This document shows, piece after piece, positions 54,747 to 64,000 of a stretch of DNA of 64,000 nucleotides (the stretch's first letter is position 1; the number at the start of each line of letters is the position of its first letter). The notes beneath the pieces are model-generated. The model searched no databases, was not told the origin of the DNA, and worked only from the letters and a program-made list of their open reading frames with translations. The stretch comes from Brachionus manjavacas (taxonomy: Eukaryota; Rotifera; Eurotatoria; Ploima; Brachionidae). Both the position numbers and the translations under genes were made by a program. The stretch spans positions 186,001-250,000 of the forward strand of contig JAHQIY010000038.1 of assembly GCA_019054805.1 (NCBI GenBank), written 5' to 3'.

Positions 54747-57700
54747 CTAAATACTCAAAATTCCAACCAATTTGTCAGATCTACTTGAAAAACCATTTTC
54801 GGGTATTTCCTGTCCTGGCTTAATAATACGAATGTTTTCATTGTTTATCAAGGAAGATAAATAGCAAAACGATAACTTTTTCTGTGTGTCATTCTGTGTC
54901 TTTGTACTAAAAAGCAACTGATCCAGACTTCTATTCAAATACTTTAAGTGTGTATTCTCCATCTCTGCATATAAGTCATAGTTGGCCTTGTTGAGTATCA
55001 AATTATCAGCATTGGCTTTTGCATTCTCAATTGTTTCTTTGGCCACATTGTTCACAGATCTTACCACACGAGCTGTTTCAGCTATAGTTAAATTGGTTAC
55101 CATTTCATACTCTGCCTTTTCCTTGTACAAGCCATTCAGCATACGCAGCAGGTTAAGATTGTTAATTACTTTTGTAAATTTTATTTCATGAATATAAAGA
55201 TTATTGAATTGAATGAAATAATCATTTTCGAGTCTATCTTTAAGTTTTTTTCTGAAAAAGTCACGCACGTCCAAGCGTCTGGCTCGGTAAGATTCGATCG
55301 AAAATTTTTGTCCAATGTTTTGGATTTCACTCAGGCAAACTGATTTTATTATCGATTCAGCATTGGAACCAAATTTTCGATAGTGAAGATTCAATTTAGC
55401 AATACTTAAAAAAAATGAAAAGCTTATAAATTTGTTGGAATTTAAAGAAATGAAATTCAGCAAGAAAATATTTTTTTGATTAAACAAATTTAATCTTTTG
55501 AATTAAATGCTAATTTTTAATAAAAAAAAAATCTCAATTTTAGAATACTTTGCTGCTCAATTGCTGAATTTCAATTTGGAATCTGTTTTTTGAACTATTA
55601 AATAAAATAATGATAATACTCTAGCTTATAAAAAACATTGATCCAAATTTTTATTTGAAGTTTATCTGTTGTATAAATTTTGATACTCTTTAGTTGAACC
55701 GATTGAATAGTTTTATCGAATTTTATCAATTTGTACCATGGATAATAGAAATGAAGACCACTATCGAAAGCTTTTTCATGAAGTTTACCAGTTATTGAGC
55801 TTTGGGCTAATGCAATCTAAAAACAACGTTTAAAATGGTAATCAATTTAGCCTATTTGGTTAGAAAAATCAAGGCATTTCTGGGTAAAATATCGACTAAT
55901 GACCAAATTTGTGTCGAAACAGTTTAAAGAATTCTTTTTTTGGAGAAAAAATTCGAAAAATTTCAAAGAAAATTATCAAAAGCAGGCAGAATTTTTTTTC
56001 ATCAGAAAATTTATTCACTTATTTTCTAAATATTGTTTATTAAAGTGGTTACTCGATTGACCAAATCGTAGAATCTAAACACAAATGGAAACAAAAGATA
56101 AAAAAACTAACTTGAATAATAATTATTGAATTTAAAAGAAACAATAAAATATTAACTTTAAAAACTAGAATTATCACATACTACTGCTTTTTTTTCTTAA
56201 ACTTTTTTTTTTACATCGCCTACAAATCGTTCATTTAATAAAATAAAAAAATAAAAATCCTCAGCAAGATCATTTAATTATAAAAAAAATTTTAGTTACA
56301 ATCTGGTTTAATTTTTATAAAAAATTGTTCAACAATTTTGAAATTTTTTCATATATTAAGCAAAAAGGCTAATGTAATGATAAAAAATAAGATACAAAGA
56401 ATATTTGCATAGAAAATTTAAAGTTGGGCGAAGTAAGTAAATTTTGGGAAATAGATGAATCTATGTTCCACAAAGTCAAACACAAAGGGTGAAAAATTAA
56501 TTTTAATTTTCTTTAAATTTTATTATTTTATGCTGAAAGGCAAAGATTTAAGTAAACAACGCATTTGGGTATTTGTGATTGTTGAAAGGGTAATTCCAAG
56601 TCAACCAGATCAGAGCAAATGCTCTGATCAGAGCAAATGCTCATATTTTTAAAGCTCCTTCAAATTAAAAAAAATTATTAACTAATTTTTATATCAGTTT
56701 AGAGAATTAAGAATTCTATTAAATAGCTTTATTCATTTTGTTCACTTAATTTTATTTTGATTCACCATAATTATATTTTGAACAAAAAAATTGGGTAAAC
56801 CAATAGTTCACAGAACCTGAGAACAAGAATTTTTTGGATAATAAGTGAACTATGGTTTACCTAACCGACTAGACTCAGTTTTTCAACAATTGAATAAAAA
56901 CTCTTTTTTAAGTGAATTATTTATCTTTTTTTTTATTCATTTTTTATTTTATTATACATTATTTACTTTTATTTTTAGTTTTTTCATGTATTTTTATTTT
57001 GAAGGAGCATTTGCTCGGTAAAAATAAATAAATGAATTGTTTAAAAGTTAAAAAAGAATTTTCAAAATTTTTTTCAAATTTCCAAACAAAAATTAAACTC
57101 ATTCTATTTCACCAAAGAGTTTAATTTCAAATATGAAAATGTTTGCAATATTAACTTAAAATTATTTTTTTTTTGAAACTGAAAAAAATCGCACTTTTTC
57201 AATGTTAATTCAACATTGGATACATTTTGTAATTCAAACACAAAAAATTAAACCATATCTTTTTTTAAATTAAAATTGGCAACCAAACAATCAGTTTTTT
57301 TTTTAAACTTTTTTCAGAATAATTTTTTTTAAATTATAAATTAAAAACGGAGTAAAATGGGTAGATATTAATTATTGTCAATTGATATTTTACCATATAA
57401 AGTGGGAATCAAATAATACATTTAAGAGGTGCTGGAATTGGTGCAGCGGACCTCTATCCTATAACGACGACCTGTCTCTGTAATTCGTTGTGACAGAAAA
57501 AAGAAACACACAAACAAACACAATTAGTTGAAAATAAAATTATTTTTAATTGAAAAAATTGAAATTATACGATTTTTTTTTTTTATCAAGCATATAATCT
57601 TGAAGTCTAAGAGACAACAAAAAAAGTTTCTATTTTATAGAAGTTTTTTTTTTATCTTTTTATTATCGCTAAATCTTTTGAAATAAATAATAAAATGATA

Positions 57701-59082
57701 AGGACTTTGACATTATTTTAAAAAAAATATTTTTAAACGAAAAACGTCTAATTATTGTTCATAATGATTCGGAAAATGCATCGATATTTATTTCAACTGT
57801 AAAACATAATCATGATATTAATAAAGTATAAATAAACTTTTTGATTAAAAAAGTTAAGCAAAAATAATCTAATTTTACGATAATGGTATAACGAAACCAA
57901 AAGCTATCATGGATGACAAAAAATAATTTTTAGCTAATGAAAAGAAATGCTGCTCTTAAGAGCATGTGGTATCAAAAATTTTACCAAAATTAACCAAAAA
58001 TTTATAAAATAAAAAATGAAATTTGATGAATGAAATTTTTGATAGAAAAATTATATTATTGAAAAGCTTGATTCCATAAAAAAAAATATGTCTCAAAAAA
58101 GGCTATTTTAAATTGGTGATCAAATTAAACTGATCATTTTCGAAATTTTTAAAATATTTTTTTTAAGAATAATTTGAGAGAATGACCATAAATATCATTT
58201 TAATAATTATTATTATGGTTTAATTATATCTTATGTACTTTCAAATATTTATGTTCCCTTTTATTTAATTTATTATAAAGCATCATGTTGATTTATAAAA
58301 ATCAAATAAATTCCTTTTAAAACTTAAAATTGAGTTCTAAAAATTTATTATCTAAAATCGGTTAGTCACTACATAATTAAAAAAAATTGACTTATTACCC
58401 AAACATAAGTCAAGTTTTTAAAATTCTAATTTAGACTAGTTGAATTTTAAAAATAAAAAAATTTTGTTAATTTTCTATTTAAGACACTTTTAAATTTAAT
58501 AAGAAAATTTTCTAATTTTTTTTTTTTTGAATAAATTAGAAACTTGACTTGAAAAAATAAAAAACTTATTAAAGTTATTGACTTTATAAAGTGACTTGAG
58601 CATTCATAAAATATGAAATATCTTACTTGGTCATATTGAACACCATAAAAAAATTTTGGAACAGTAAATATTAATAAACCAATTCCGAATAAAAAAAAAT
58701 AAATTGAAACTTTTTTCTTTATAAATAAATTTGGTAAACGAAGTGGTACATCTGAATTGTTCTGTAAATTTTGTTCTTGATTATTTAAACCTTCAAAAAC
58801 GCCTGATTCTTCATTTTTTAGCAACGACCCTAGTTCTTCTGGTGCGGCAGGGCCATAGTCCTCGTTCTCTTCTTCATTTGCTTCCGGTTCGATTATTTCC
58901 TCAGGTTTTTCAATTAGAGGTTTGTTTACATTGTCATCGTCTGAATCTGAATCTGAATCAAGCTTTGTTTCGGCTTCTTGAGCTGTTGAAATATTAGAGT
59001 AAAAAGCTGATAGCTCTTCCTCGAAATTCTCGTCACTGTTACTTTTTGAGGATTCTAAATCCTTTAGTGGAATGTCATCCAT
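54747..59082 (-). CDS. SPFH/Band-7 domain single-pass membrane protein, 3 exons
   Basis: Exons 59082-58627, 55816-55620 and 55404-54747 join in phases 0 and 2, giving 436 residues. Residues 1-120 are a very acidic, Ser/Asp/Glu-rich cytosolic tail (DSDSDSDDDN). One membrane segment follows at about 125-146 (SIYFFLFGIGLLIFTVPKFF), then an SPFH/Band-7 domain: GVQYDQ|IALAQSSITGKLHEKAF, SGLHFYYPWYKLIKF, WINVFYKLDIAKLNLHYRKF, SYRARRLDVRDFFRKKLKDR, then a long helix with AKETIENAKANADNLIL as in prohibitin/stomatin relatives. SPFH proteins scaffold membrane microdomains; which organelle is unknown. CCTAG lies 2 nt before the ATG. The C2orf69 gene ends 107 bp upstream on the same strand. No family name can be given. 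Confidence 0.8.
55817..58626 (-). other. SPFH-gene intron 1
   Basis: 2.8 kb AT-rich intron. It holds an 18-bp tandem duplication (56608-56643). A less AT-rich block near 57428-57500 has no match I can name; I tested it as a tRNA or tRNA-SINE by eye and it does not fit. No coding signal. Confidence 0.5.
56608..56643. repeat. 18-bp tandem duplication with palindromic core
   Basis: GATCAGAGCAAATGCTCT is followed by GATCAGAGCAAATGCTCA. The inverse core GAGCATTTGCTC recurs at 57005-57016. Confidence 0.85.
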
Positions 59083-59189
59083 TTCTAGGGTACAATTCTA
59101 ATTATCTATTTTTATTCAAAAATTTGTTGGAATTTAAAGTCCAATTTTTGTCAATAAAATTAAAAGAATTTATTTTTTGTTATCATTAT

Positions 59190-60275
59190 TTAAACTAAAT
59201 TTGAATCAAAATATTTTAAAAGCTCAAAATGTAAATTGACATCATAATCTTCATTTTCTTTGTCCTGAAAATAATAAATATTTTTAGTATTTACATCATA
59301 TTTTTTAAGAAGCTCAACAAAAGTGTTATATTCTTGAACAGCTACAAATTTTTGACTTTTCAATTGGTATGGTGTAACAAAGACATAGCATGACCATTTG
59401 AATTTTTTAATACATTGGATAATTTCTTCGGATTTTATCCAGCTGTTCGCGGCCCCCGAGTGACCCCCGTCTAGCCAGAAAATATGCTTTATTTGACTCA
59501 AAAATTGGTGGATCGATTCAAATTCTGTGCTTGATTGAATTAATGGGCACACTTCTGCACAAAATTGGTTCAAAACCACGCATCCTTTGCTGAAACCACA
59601 TAAGATAACTGGCAATTTGTCATCGATTTGGTCTTTTCTAGTCGAGTTGAATTCACTCAAAGATTTAAAAAGAAGCTTTTGCACGTGCTCGATGCAACTA
59701 ATTTTATTAGTCATAATATCCACTTGAGCTGGCATTGAATTTTGGTCATTTTGGTCGAGATTAGAGTCGCAAGCATTTGAGTTTGTTATTGGTATTCCAA
59801 AATCAGTCGATGCCACGAAATTAGAATAACTTCGTCAAAAAAAATTATTAATCATTCAAAATTACATTTTTTTTTATAATTTTTACTTAGCAAAGCTTTT
59901 TAGATGGAAATAATCAGGTCGGATAATGAAAATATTTGCGGCTGTCTCCGGATTGTTAGAAAACTTATTTTCTAATAAATGGCCAGTTGTTAGTAGATTC
60001 CATTGGGTGAATGATTGGCACGTTGAGCTTTTGTTCATTTCATCCTCATAATTCTTGTATTTTTACTTTATAATTATGCCTATTAGGCCAACTAATTTGG
60101 AAAAAAGTCTTACCTGAATATCACCTCCAAAATAAATTAGATTATATTTGGCTTTAGATTGAGTGCATTTGATTATTATGACATCATTGAAGCAATCAGT
60201 GTTTCCTTCTAGTTTTTTCATTATAACATGGTTTGAATTGTCTCTAGAGATGTTCATTTCCGAAGCTACAGACAT
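59190..60275 (-). CDS. C2orf69: C2orf69 homologue, 3 exons
   Basis: Exons 60275-60114, 60053-59887 and 59829-59190 join in phases 0 and 2, giving 322 residues (human about 385). Characteristic segments in order: YNLIYFGGDIQ, QWNLL, FIIRPDYFH, NYSNFVASTDFGIP, LPVILCGFSKGCVVLNQ, IFWLDGGHSGAANSWI, YVFVTPYQL. The GFSKG around Ser190 looks like a hydrolase nucleophile elbow, and GGHSG could hold further active-site residues. The vertebrate protein is mitochondrion-associated and essential; the reaction is not established. The N-terminus is shorter than the human one and shows no obvious targeting peptide. Confidence 0.9.
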
Positions 60276-60690
60276 TTCAAATTATTTTTTAGCACTACTT
60301 CATTTATTTTTTTTTATAAATTTAAATAAATTTTAAATAAATTAGTCATTAAATTATGAATTCGTGAAAATTTCAAATCATAAATTAAAAGCAAATTAAA
60401 TCTAGTTCAACAGTTTTGCCAAATGCAGCCAGGTAAGGTGTAGGGAAACAACTAATTCAAAATGTTCGTTCAAAATTTTCTTAATCTTTATTTTTTTTTT
60501 AATTATGTCTGAAGGTAAAAGAGGGGTACTTTAGACCATGGATCATAAAACGAGGACATGTTTTTCGCAGAATTTCTCTAAAACTTATTTTTGTTACTCT
60601 GATTTACCTAATCATAAGAAAAAGAGAGTTTGAATAGTATAAAAATAAAGGGTTATTATTAACAATAAAAAAATGAGTAGATAAAAATTT
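60276..60690. other. Upstream region of C2orf69
   Basis: AT-rich, no gene seen. Presumably holds the promoter of the C2orf69 gene, up to the LINE insertion at about 60690. Confidence 0.4.
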
Positions 60691-61672
60691 ATTAATGTAT
60701 GTATTCATGAAATTCAATAATGACAAGAATGAATCAAATGGGAAAGATCTCCTACATACAGAACTAAAGTTAGATGGAACAAGTATCCTCAAAGTAGATG
60801 AGATGAAATATCTCGGTTTTGACATAGATGAACAAGACAAATGCGTCAAGCATCTTTCAAAGAGGAAGAAAATGTCTTTATTAGCTCTTGTAAAACTCAA
60901 CAGAATAGGAATTAACACTGAACATTTGTGTCCGTTTATGAAAGGTCAACTGTTCAAAATTTATATAAGACCCATACTACTTTATGGAATGGAAAATATA
61001 AACATTCAAAAAACAACCATGAACTTATTGAAAAGAACTGATGGCAATATTTTGAAAATGACATTTGGATTACCGACTAGGTGTAGAACAAAAGATCTAC
61101 AGCTTGCTTTAAATATTAATTCAGTTCAAAACCAAATTACAAAACAAAAACTTGACTTTTATGAAAGATTATGCAGTAATGAACTCACCCGAAAGATACT
61201 ACAACACTCATCAAAACAAAAACTAGACAAAGACATTTTGGAAGAAGTCGCTATAATAATAGATGAATATAGCGAATACCATTTGGTCTCATCACAAGTC
61301 AGCACATCTGACAAAATTAAAGCTATAAAATATGTTATAGATGTGGATTTTAAAGCAGATAAAGAATCAAATAATAATTCTAAATCAATCAGGCAATTAC
61401 TTCAATCAAGAAAAACGAACTTAAAAGAAGAACTTTTCAAATGGCTCAGATTTGACAGAGATAACTGATTAGACAAAATACTTTTATACACACTTTTATT
61501 CGTTTAAATTGTATATAGGACTATAATGATTTATTTTGATTTTTTTTTTTATAATAACATACTTTTTACAAATTTTTGTTTTAAACCTAGGTAAGCTATT
61601 TTTAACAGCATATCTAGGATATCAATGACCGGCAAGCGGTCTTTCGTCAAATAAAATAAATAAATAAAAATT
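60690..61672 (+). mobile_element. LINE 3' portion with ATAAATAAATAAA tail
   Basis: The + strand frame 60695-61468 (257 residues) is the post-palm part of a LINE RT: LDGTSILKVDEMKYLGFDID, IYIRPILLYGMENINIQKTT, LQLALNINSVQNQITKQKLD and a C-terminal tail (QLLQSRKTNLKEELFKWLRF). A 3' UTR and AAATAAATAAATAAA tail (about 61657-61671) follow. Heavily 5'-truncated but uninterrupted over its length, so relatively young. Same clade as 36631-36858. Confidence 0.85.
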
Positions 61673-62317
61673 TATTAAATGAGCATTTATTATATATAAT
61701 GTTTATTACAAAAATAAAATCAAATCGAGCATTTCAAGGGCATTTCAAATCAAGCATTTCAAGATTCAATTCAAGGGGAGAACTAATAAAAATATTGAAA
61801 GTAATATTTACATTTTGAGTAAAATAAAATAAAGTATTGAGAACATAAAAAAACAAATTTGGACAAAATTTTTCAAGCTTTAGTACAAGCTTTTTTAGCT
61901 AAAGTCGGTCATCTATCAAACGAAACGCTAAACCAACAACATGAACTCCTAGTTTAGAAATTATTTTTATTATTTTTTATGAGTAATTTAAAAATAAATG
62001 ATAATCTAAAAACAATAATTTGATTACTTTATTTTTTTCTCTCTAATCTTATACATCACACTTGGGGTAATCTTTTTTACCTGCTCATGAATCTAAATTG
62101 AAAAACTTTAAGTAAAATTAAAAAAAAAAAATTGCAAAAATTTAGAAATTCGAATTTAATCAAGAGATTGATCAATTAAAGTTCATTTTGTTTATTTATT
62201 AGTACGTGCATCTGCTAATTTCTATTAAAAAGAGCTCTAAAATTAGTTTTTGAGAATTAATAAATCTCGATAATTAAATGCTATGTTAATTAAATGTCTC
62301 ATTATTACATTATAAAT
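61673..62317. other. Gene-free stretch
   Basis: AT-rich, no gene. A small local repeat (CGAGCATTTCAAGGGCATTT, then CAAGCATTTCAAG) lies at about 61727-61765. Confidence 0.4.
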
Positions 62318-62642
62318 AAAGAACCCTACCGGTTTTCCATTTAATTTGTGCCCCCTTTTTTAAATTCCAAAATCAATAAAAATGCGACAAAAATTGTAAA
62401 ATATAAAGGAAAATTTTTCTTAGAAAAACAAATTAAGAAAAAAAGTTATGTTAGATTTGCAAAGATATTTAAATTTTTTGTTCCAATTTGGTCAAAATGG
62501 AAGAAACTTCTTCTTAAAATAATTTAAGAAGACAAACGGGAAAAAAAAGCTCTTAAACAATACCATTCTTGTCGCAATTTTTTCGATTTTGGAACTTAAA
62601 AAAGGAGGCACAAATTCAATGGAAAACCGGTAAGGTTCTTTG
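62318..62642. mobile_element. Foldback MITE of about 325 bp
   Basis: Terminal inverted repeats of about 70 bp: left AAAGAACCCTACCGGTTTTC then CATTTAATTTGTGCC and CCAAAATC; right, in reverse, AAAGAACCTTACCGGTTTTC then CATTGAATTTGTGCC and CCAAAATC. The interior is AT-rich without an open frame. It lies between the OSGIN-like and C2orf69 genes. Confidence 0.8.
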
Positions 62643-63095
62643 AAGATTTTTTTATAATTTAAATTTGTAAATTATTTAATGGTTTTTAGTTAGATTCTGA
62701 AGTAAATTTTTGTCAAAAAGTTTTTTTCAAGTGACTTATTTTAATCGGGAAATTAATTTTAGTCATCAAATTAATTTTTTTATTGATGTATTTTTAAATC
62801 AAATAAAAAAATAAAAAAATTAAAAAAAATTTATTTATATTTAAAATACTAATAATTTAAATTACAGCTTTATTAAACCGCCATCAAACGATTAAAATTC
62901 AAATAAAAATATACAATATGTGCTTACTCTTCACCTTTTAGGTGGCAAAATAATTTTTTATGAGAATATATAGCGACAAAAAAAATAAAATGAAAAAAAA
63001 AAAAAAAAACAAAACGAAACTAAAATTCCACTAAAATGACCTTTAGTACCTGATTTTTGAAAATCTACTTTTTATTAAACTAATAAATTAGATAA
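62643..63095. other. 3' flank of the OSGIN-like gene
   Basis: AT-rich, with a long A-run near 62994-63009. No gene. Confidence 0.4.
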
Positions 63096-64000
63096 CTAAT
63101 GTTGCATGCATATCTCTTCTTTTTTGGAATTGAGGTTTTTCCAAATTGACGAAGTGATGGCTAGCGCTCCACCGGTACCAAAGCGAACAAAGTTATCGCC
63201 AATAAGCGGTCCCATAGCATACAAATTTTTGAACCTGCTCGACTCGTGTGTACATTCGTCAATGGAAATGGGGTTTTCTTTGGTATTGAGCGATCGTTGA
63301 GGATCAACCGCCAATTGACTGTGTACATAGGATGGCAAAAAACTCAAATCAGGTGAATAGCCGATAAGAACACATGCATAGCTGACTTTGATCTCAATTT
63401 CACTCGGAGCTGATAAAGACCTTGAAATTTTGTCTATCTCTTCATCGCTCGAGAGCCTTGCCAAACTTTGGCCATCATTCTCAAACATTAGACCATCAAC
63501 ATTCTGGTCTCTTGTGCTGGACAAAACACAAGTTCTTTTCGAAGTAAAGCTCTTTATTTCATGTTCGTCATAGAGAACATAACTTTGGTTCAAATCAGTG
63601 GCATTGTGGCAATTTTTCGAATTCAACATTTGCTCATAGACCTTGTGGTATTCGGGATAAATTTTTTTGGGCAACTTGTTAAATATCAAATTTGGATCAA
63701 AGACTGATTTTTTGATCACATGCACAATGCGGATGTGGTACTTTTTGGCCAGCAAAATGGCATCGGCTGCACTCAGTCCCGAGCCCACAATCAGCAAAGG
63801 CTCCTTTTGCAAGCGAGCCAAATCTTCTTTTATTTTGTCCTCCAGCTCTCTTATTGAACTCAGAATGTACCTGTGACTTTCACCTTTTACATTTAGCCTA
63901 TTGTGTATGTCACAAGCGCCGATCGCGAGCACCAAGTGTTTGCAGTAGTACTTGAACTCCATTAGATCGCCCTTGTGAGTGAGCGATGAAGCTTTTTTGC
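63096..64000 (-). CDS. OSGIN: OSGIN-like FAD-dependent monooxygenase-type protein, C-terminal part
   Basis: The minus-strand frame stays open to the window edge (reading KKASSLTHKGDLMEFKYYCK), so the Met at 63962 is internal and the 5' part is missing. Visible: HLVLAIGACDIHNRL (end of the FAD-domain segment), LLIVGSGLSAADAILLAKK (a Rossmann nucleotide-binding loop, GxGxSA), then DPNLIFNKLPKKIYPEYHKV, a segment very characteristic of oxidative stress-induced growth inhibitors 1/2, and near the end LYAMGPLIGDNFVRFGTGGA. OSGINs are stress-linked flavoprotein-like regulators; the substrate is unsettled. The stop is at 63096-63098. First of the six co-directional minus-strand genes. Confidence 0.88.
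   Translation of the reverse strand, partial: KKASSLTHKGDLMEFKYYCKHLVLAIGACDIHNRLNVKGESHRYILSSIRELEDKIKEDLARLQKEPLLIVGSGLSAADAILLAKKYHIRIVHVIKKSVFDPNLIFNKLPKKIYPEYHKVYEQMLNSKNCHNATDLNQSYVLYDEHEIKSFTSKRTCVLSSTRDQNVDGLMFENDGQSLARLSSDEEIDKISRSLSAPSEIEIKVSYACVLIGYSPDLSFLPSYVHSQLAVDPQRSLNTKENPISIDECTHESSRFKNLYAMGPLIGDNFVRFGTGGALAITSSIWKNLNSKKEEICMQH

Noticed and set aside
55545..55592. Possible small extra exon in the SPFH gene (ATTCCAAATTGAAATTCAG on the minus strand)
   Set aside because: It has an acceptor-like AG and donor, but its phase does not fit the next exon; joining 55620 directly to 55404 restores a typical Band-7 sequence.
57428..57500. Possible tRNA or tRNA-derived SINE
   Set aside because: Less AT-rich, but no A/B box consensus or cloverleaf could be drawn.

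Overview
The window is metazoan nuclear DNA: very AT-rich, with short GT-AG introns, TE-filled long introns and intergenic DNA, and animal-specific protein families. Queuosine-tRNA mannosyltransferase (GTDC1/QTMAN), C2orf69, OSGIN and rhophilin homologues sit together. The strong AT bias, ~50 nt introns next to multi-kb introns, CR1/Jockey-like LINE debris and a DUF7164-like protein would fit a rotifer such as Brachionus, but the species cannot be proven from sequence alone.

Left half, + strand (about 6.3-30.0 kb): one giant gene for a spectrin-repeat/coiled-coil protein of about 3,540 residues within the window. I rebuilt eleven exons by splice phase, including two very large exons (4.6 and 3.6 kb) and a continuous E/R/K/L-rich helix of roughly 525 residues. 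Its 5' end may lie outside the window. Its long introns hold a Jockey-like LINE, a Tc1/mariner remnant, and two nested MITE complexes. The first 6.2 kb is intron or intergenic DNA with a broken LINE and a Tigger/pogo remnant.

Middle (30.0-32.7 kb, - strand): four tandem intronless genes for small secreted proteins with an identical ten-cysteine pattern and a hydrophobic, GPI-signal-like C-terminus. I cannot match this family to any named one. The last of them converges on the spectrin gene so tightly that the two stop codons share one TTAA. From 33 to 37 kb there is TE debris (LINE fragments, a SWIM/AT-hook protein remnant, a large inverted repeat).

Right half, all - strand: six genes in one direction. 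From the right edge they are OSGIN-like (partial), C2orf69, an SPFH/Band-7 membrane protein, QTMAN/GTDC1, rhophilin (HR1-BRO1-PDZ) and a DUF7164-like glycosyltransferase-type protein. I rebuilt QTMAN (6 exons), rhophilin (9 exons), C2orf69 (3 exons) and the SPFH gene (3 exons) with every splice phase in agreement. Some intergenic gaps are short (107, 247 and 239 bp), and some starts sit just after a splice-acceptor-like AG, so trans-splicing or operon-like transcription is worth testing. No tRNA, rRNA or CRISPR was seen.
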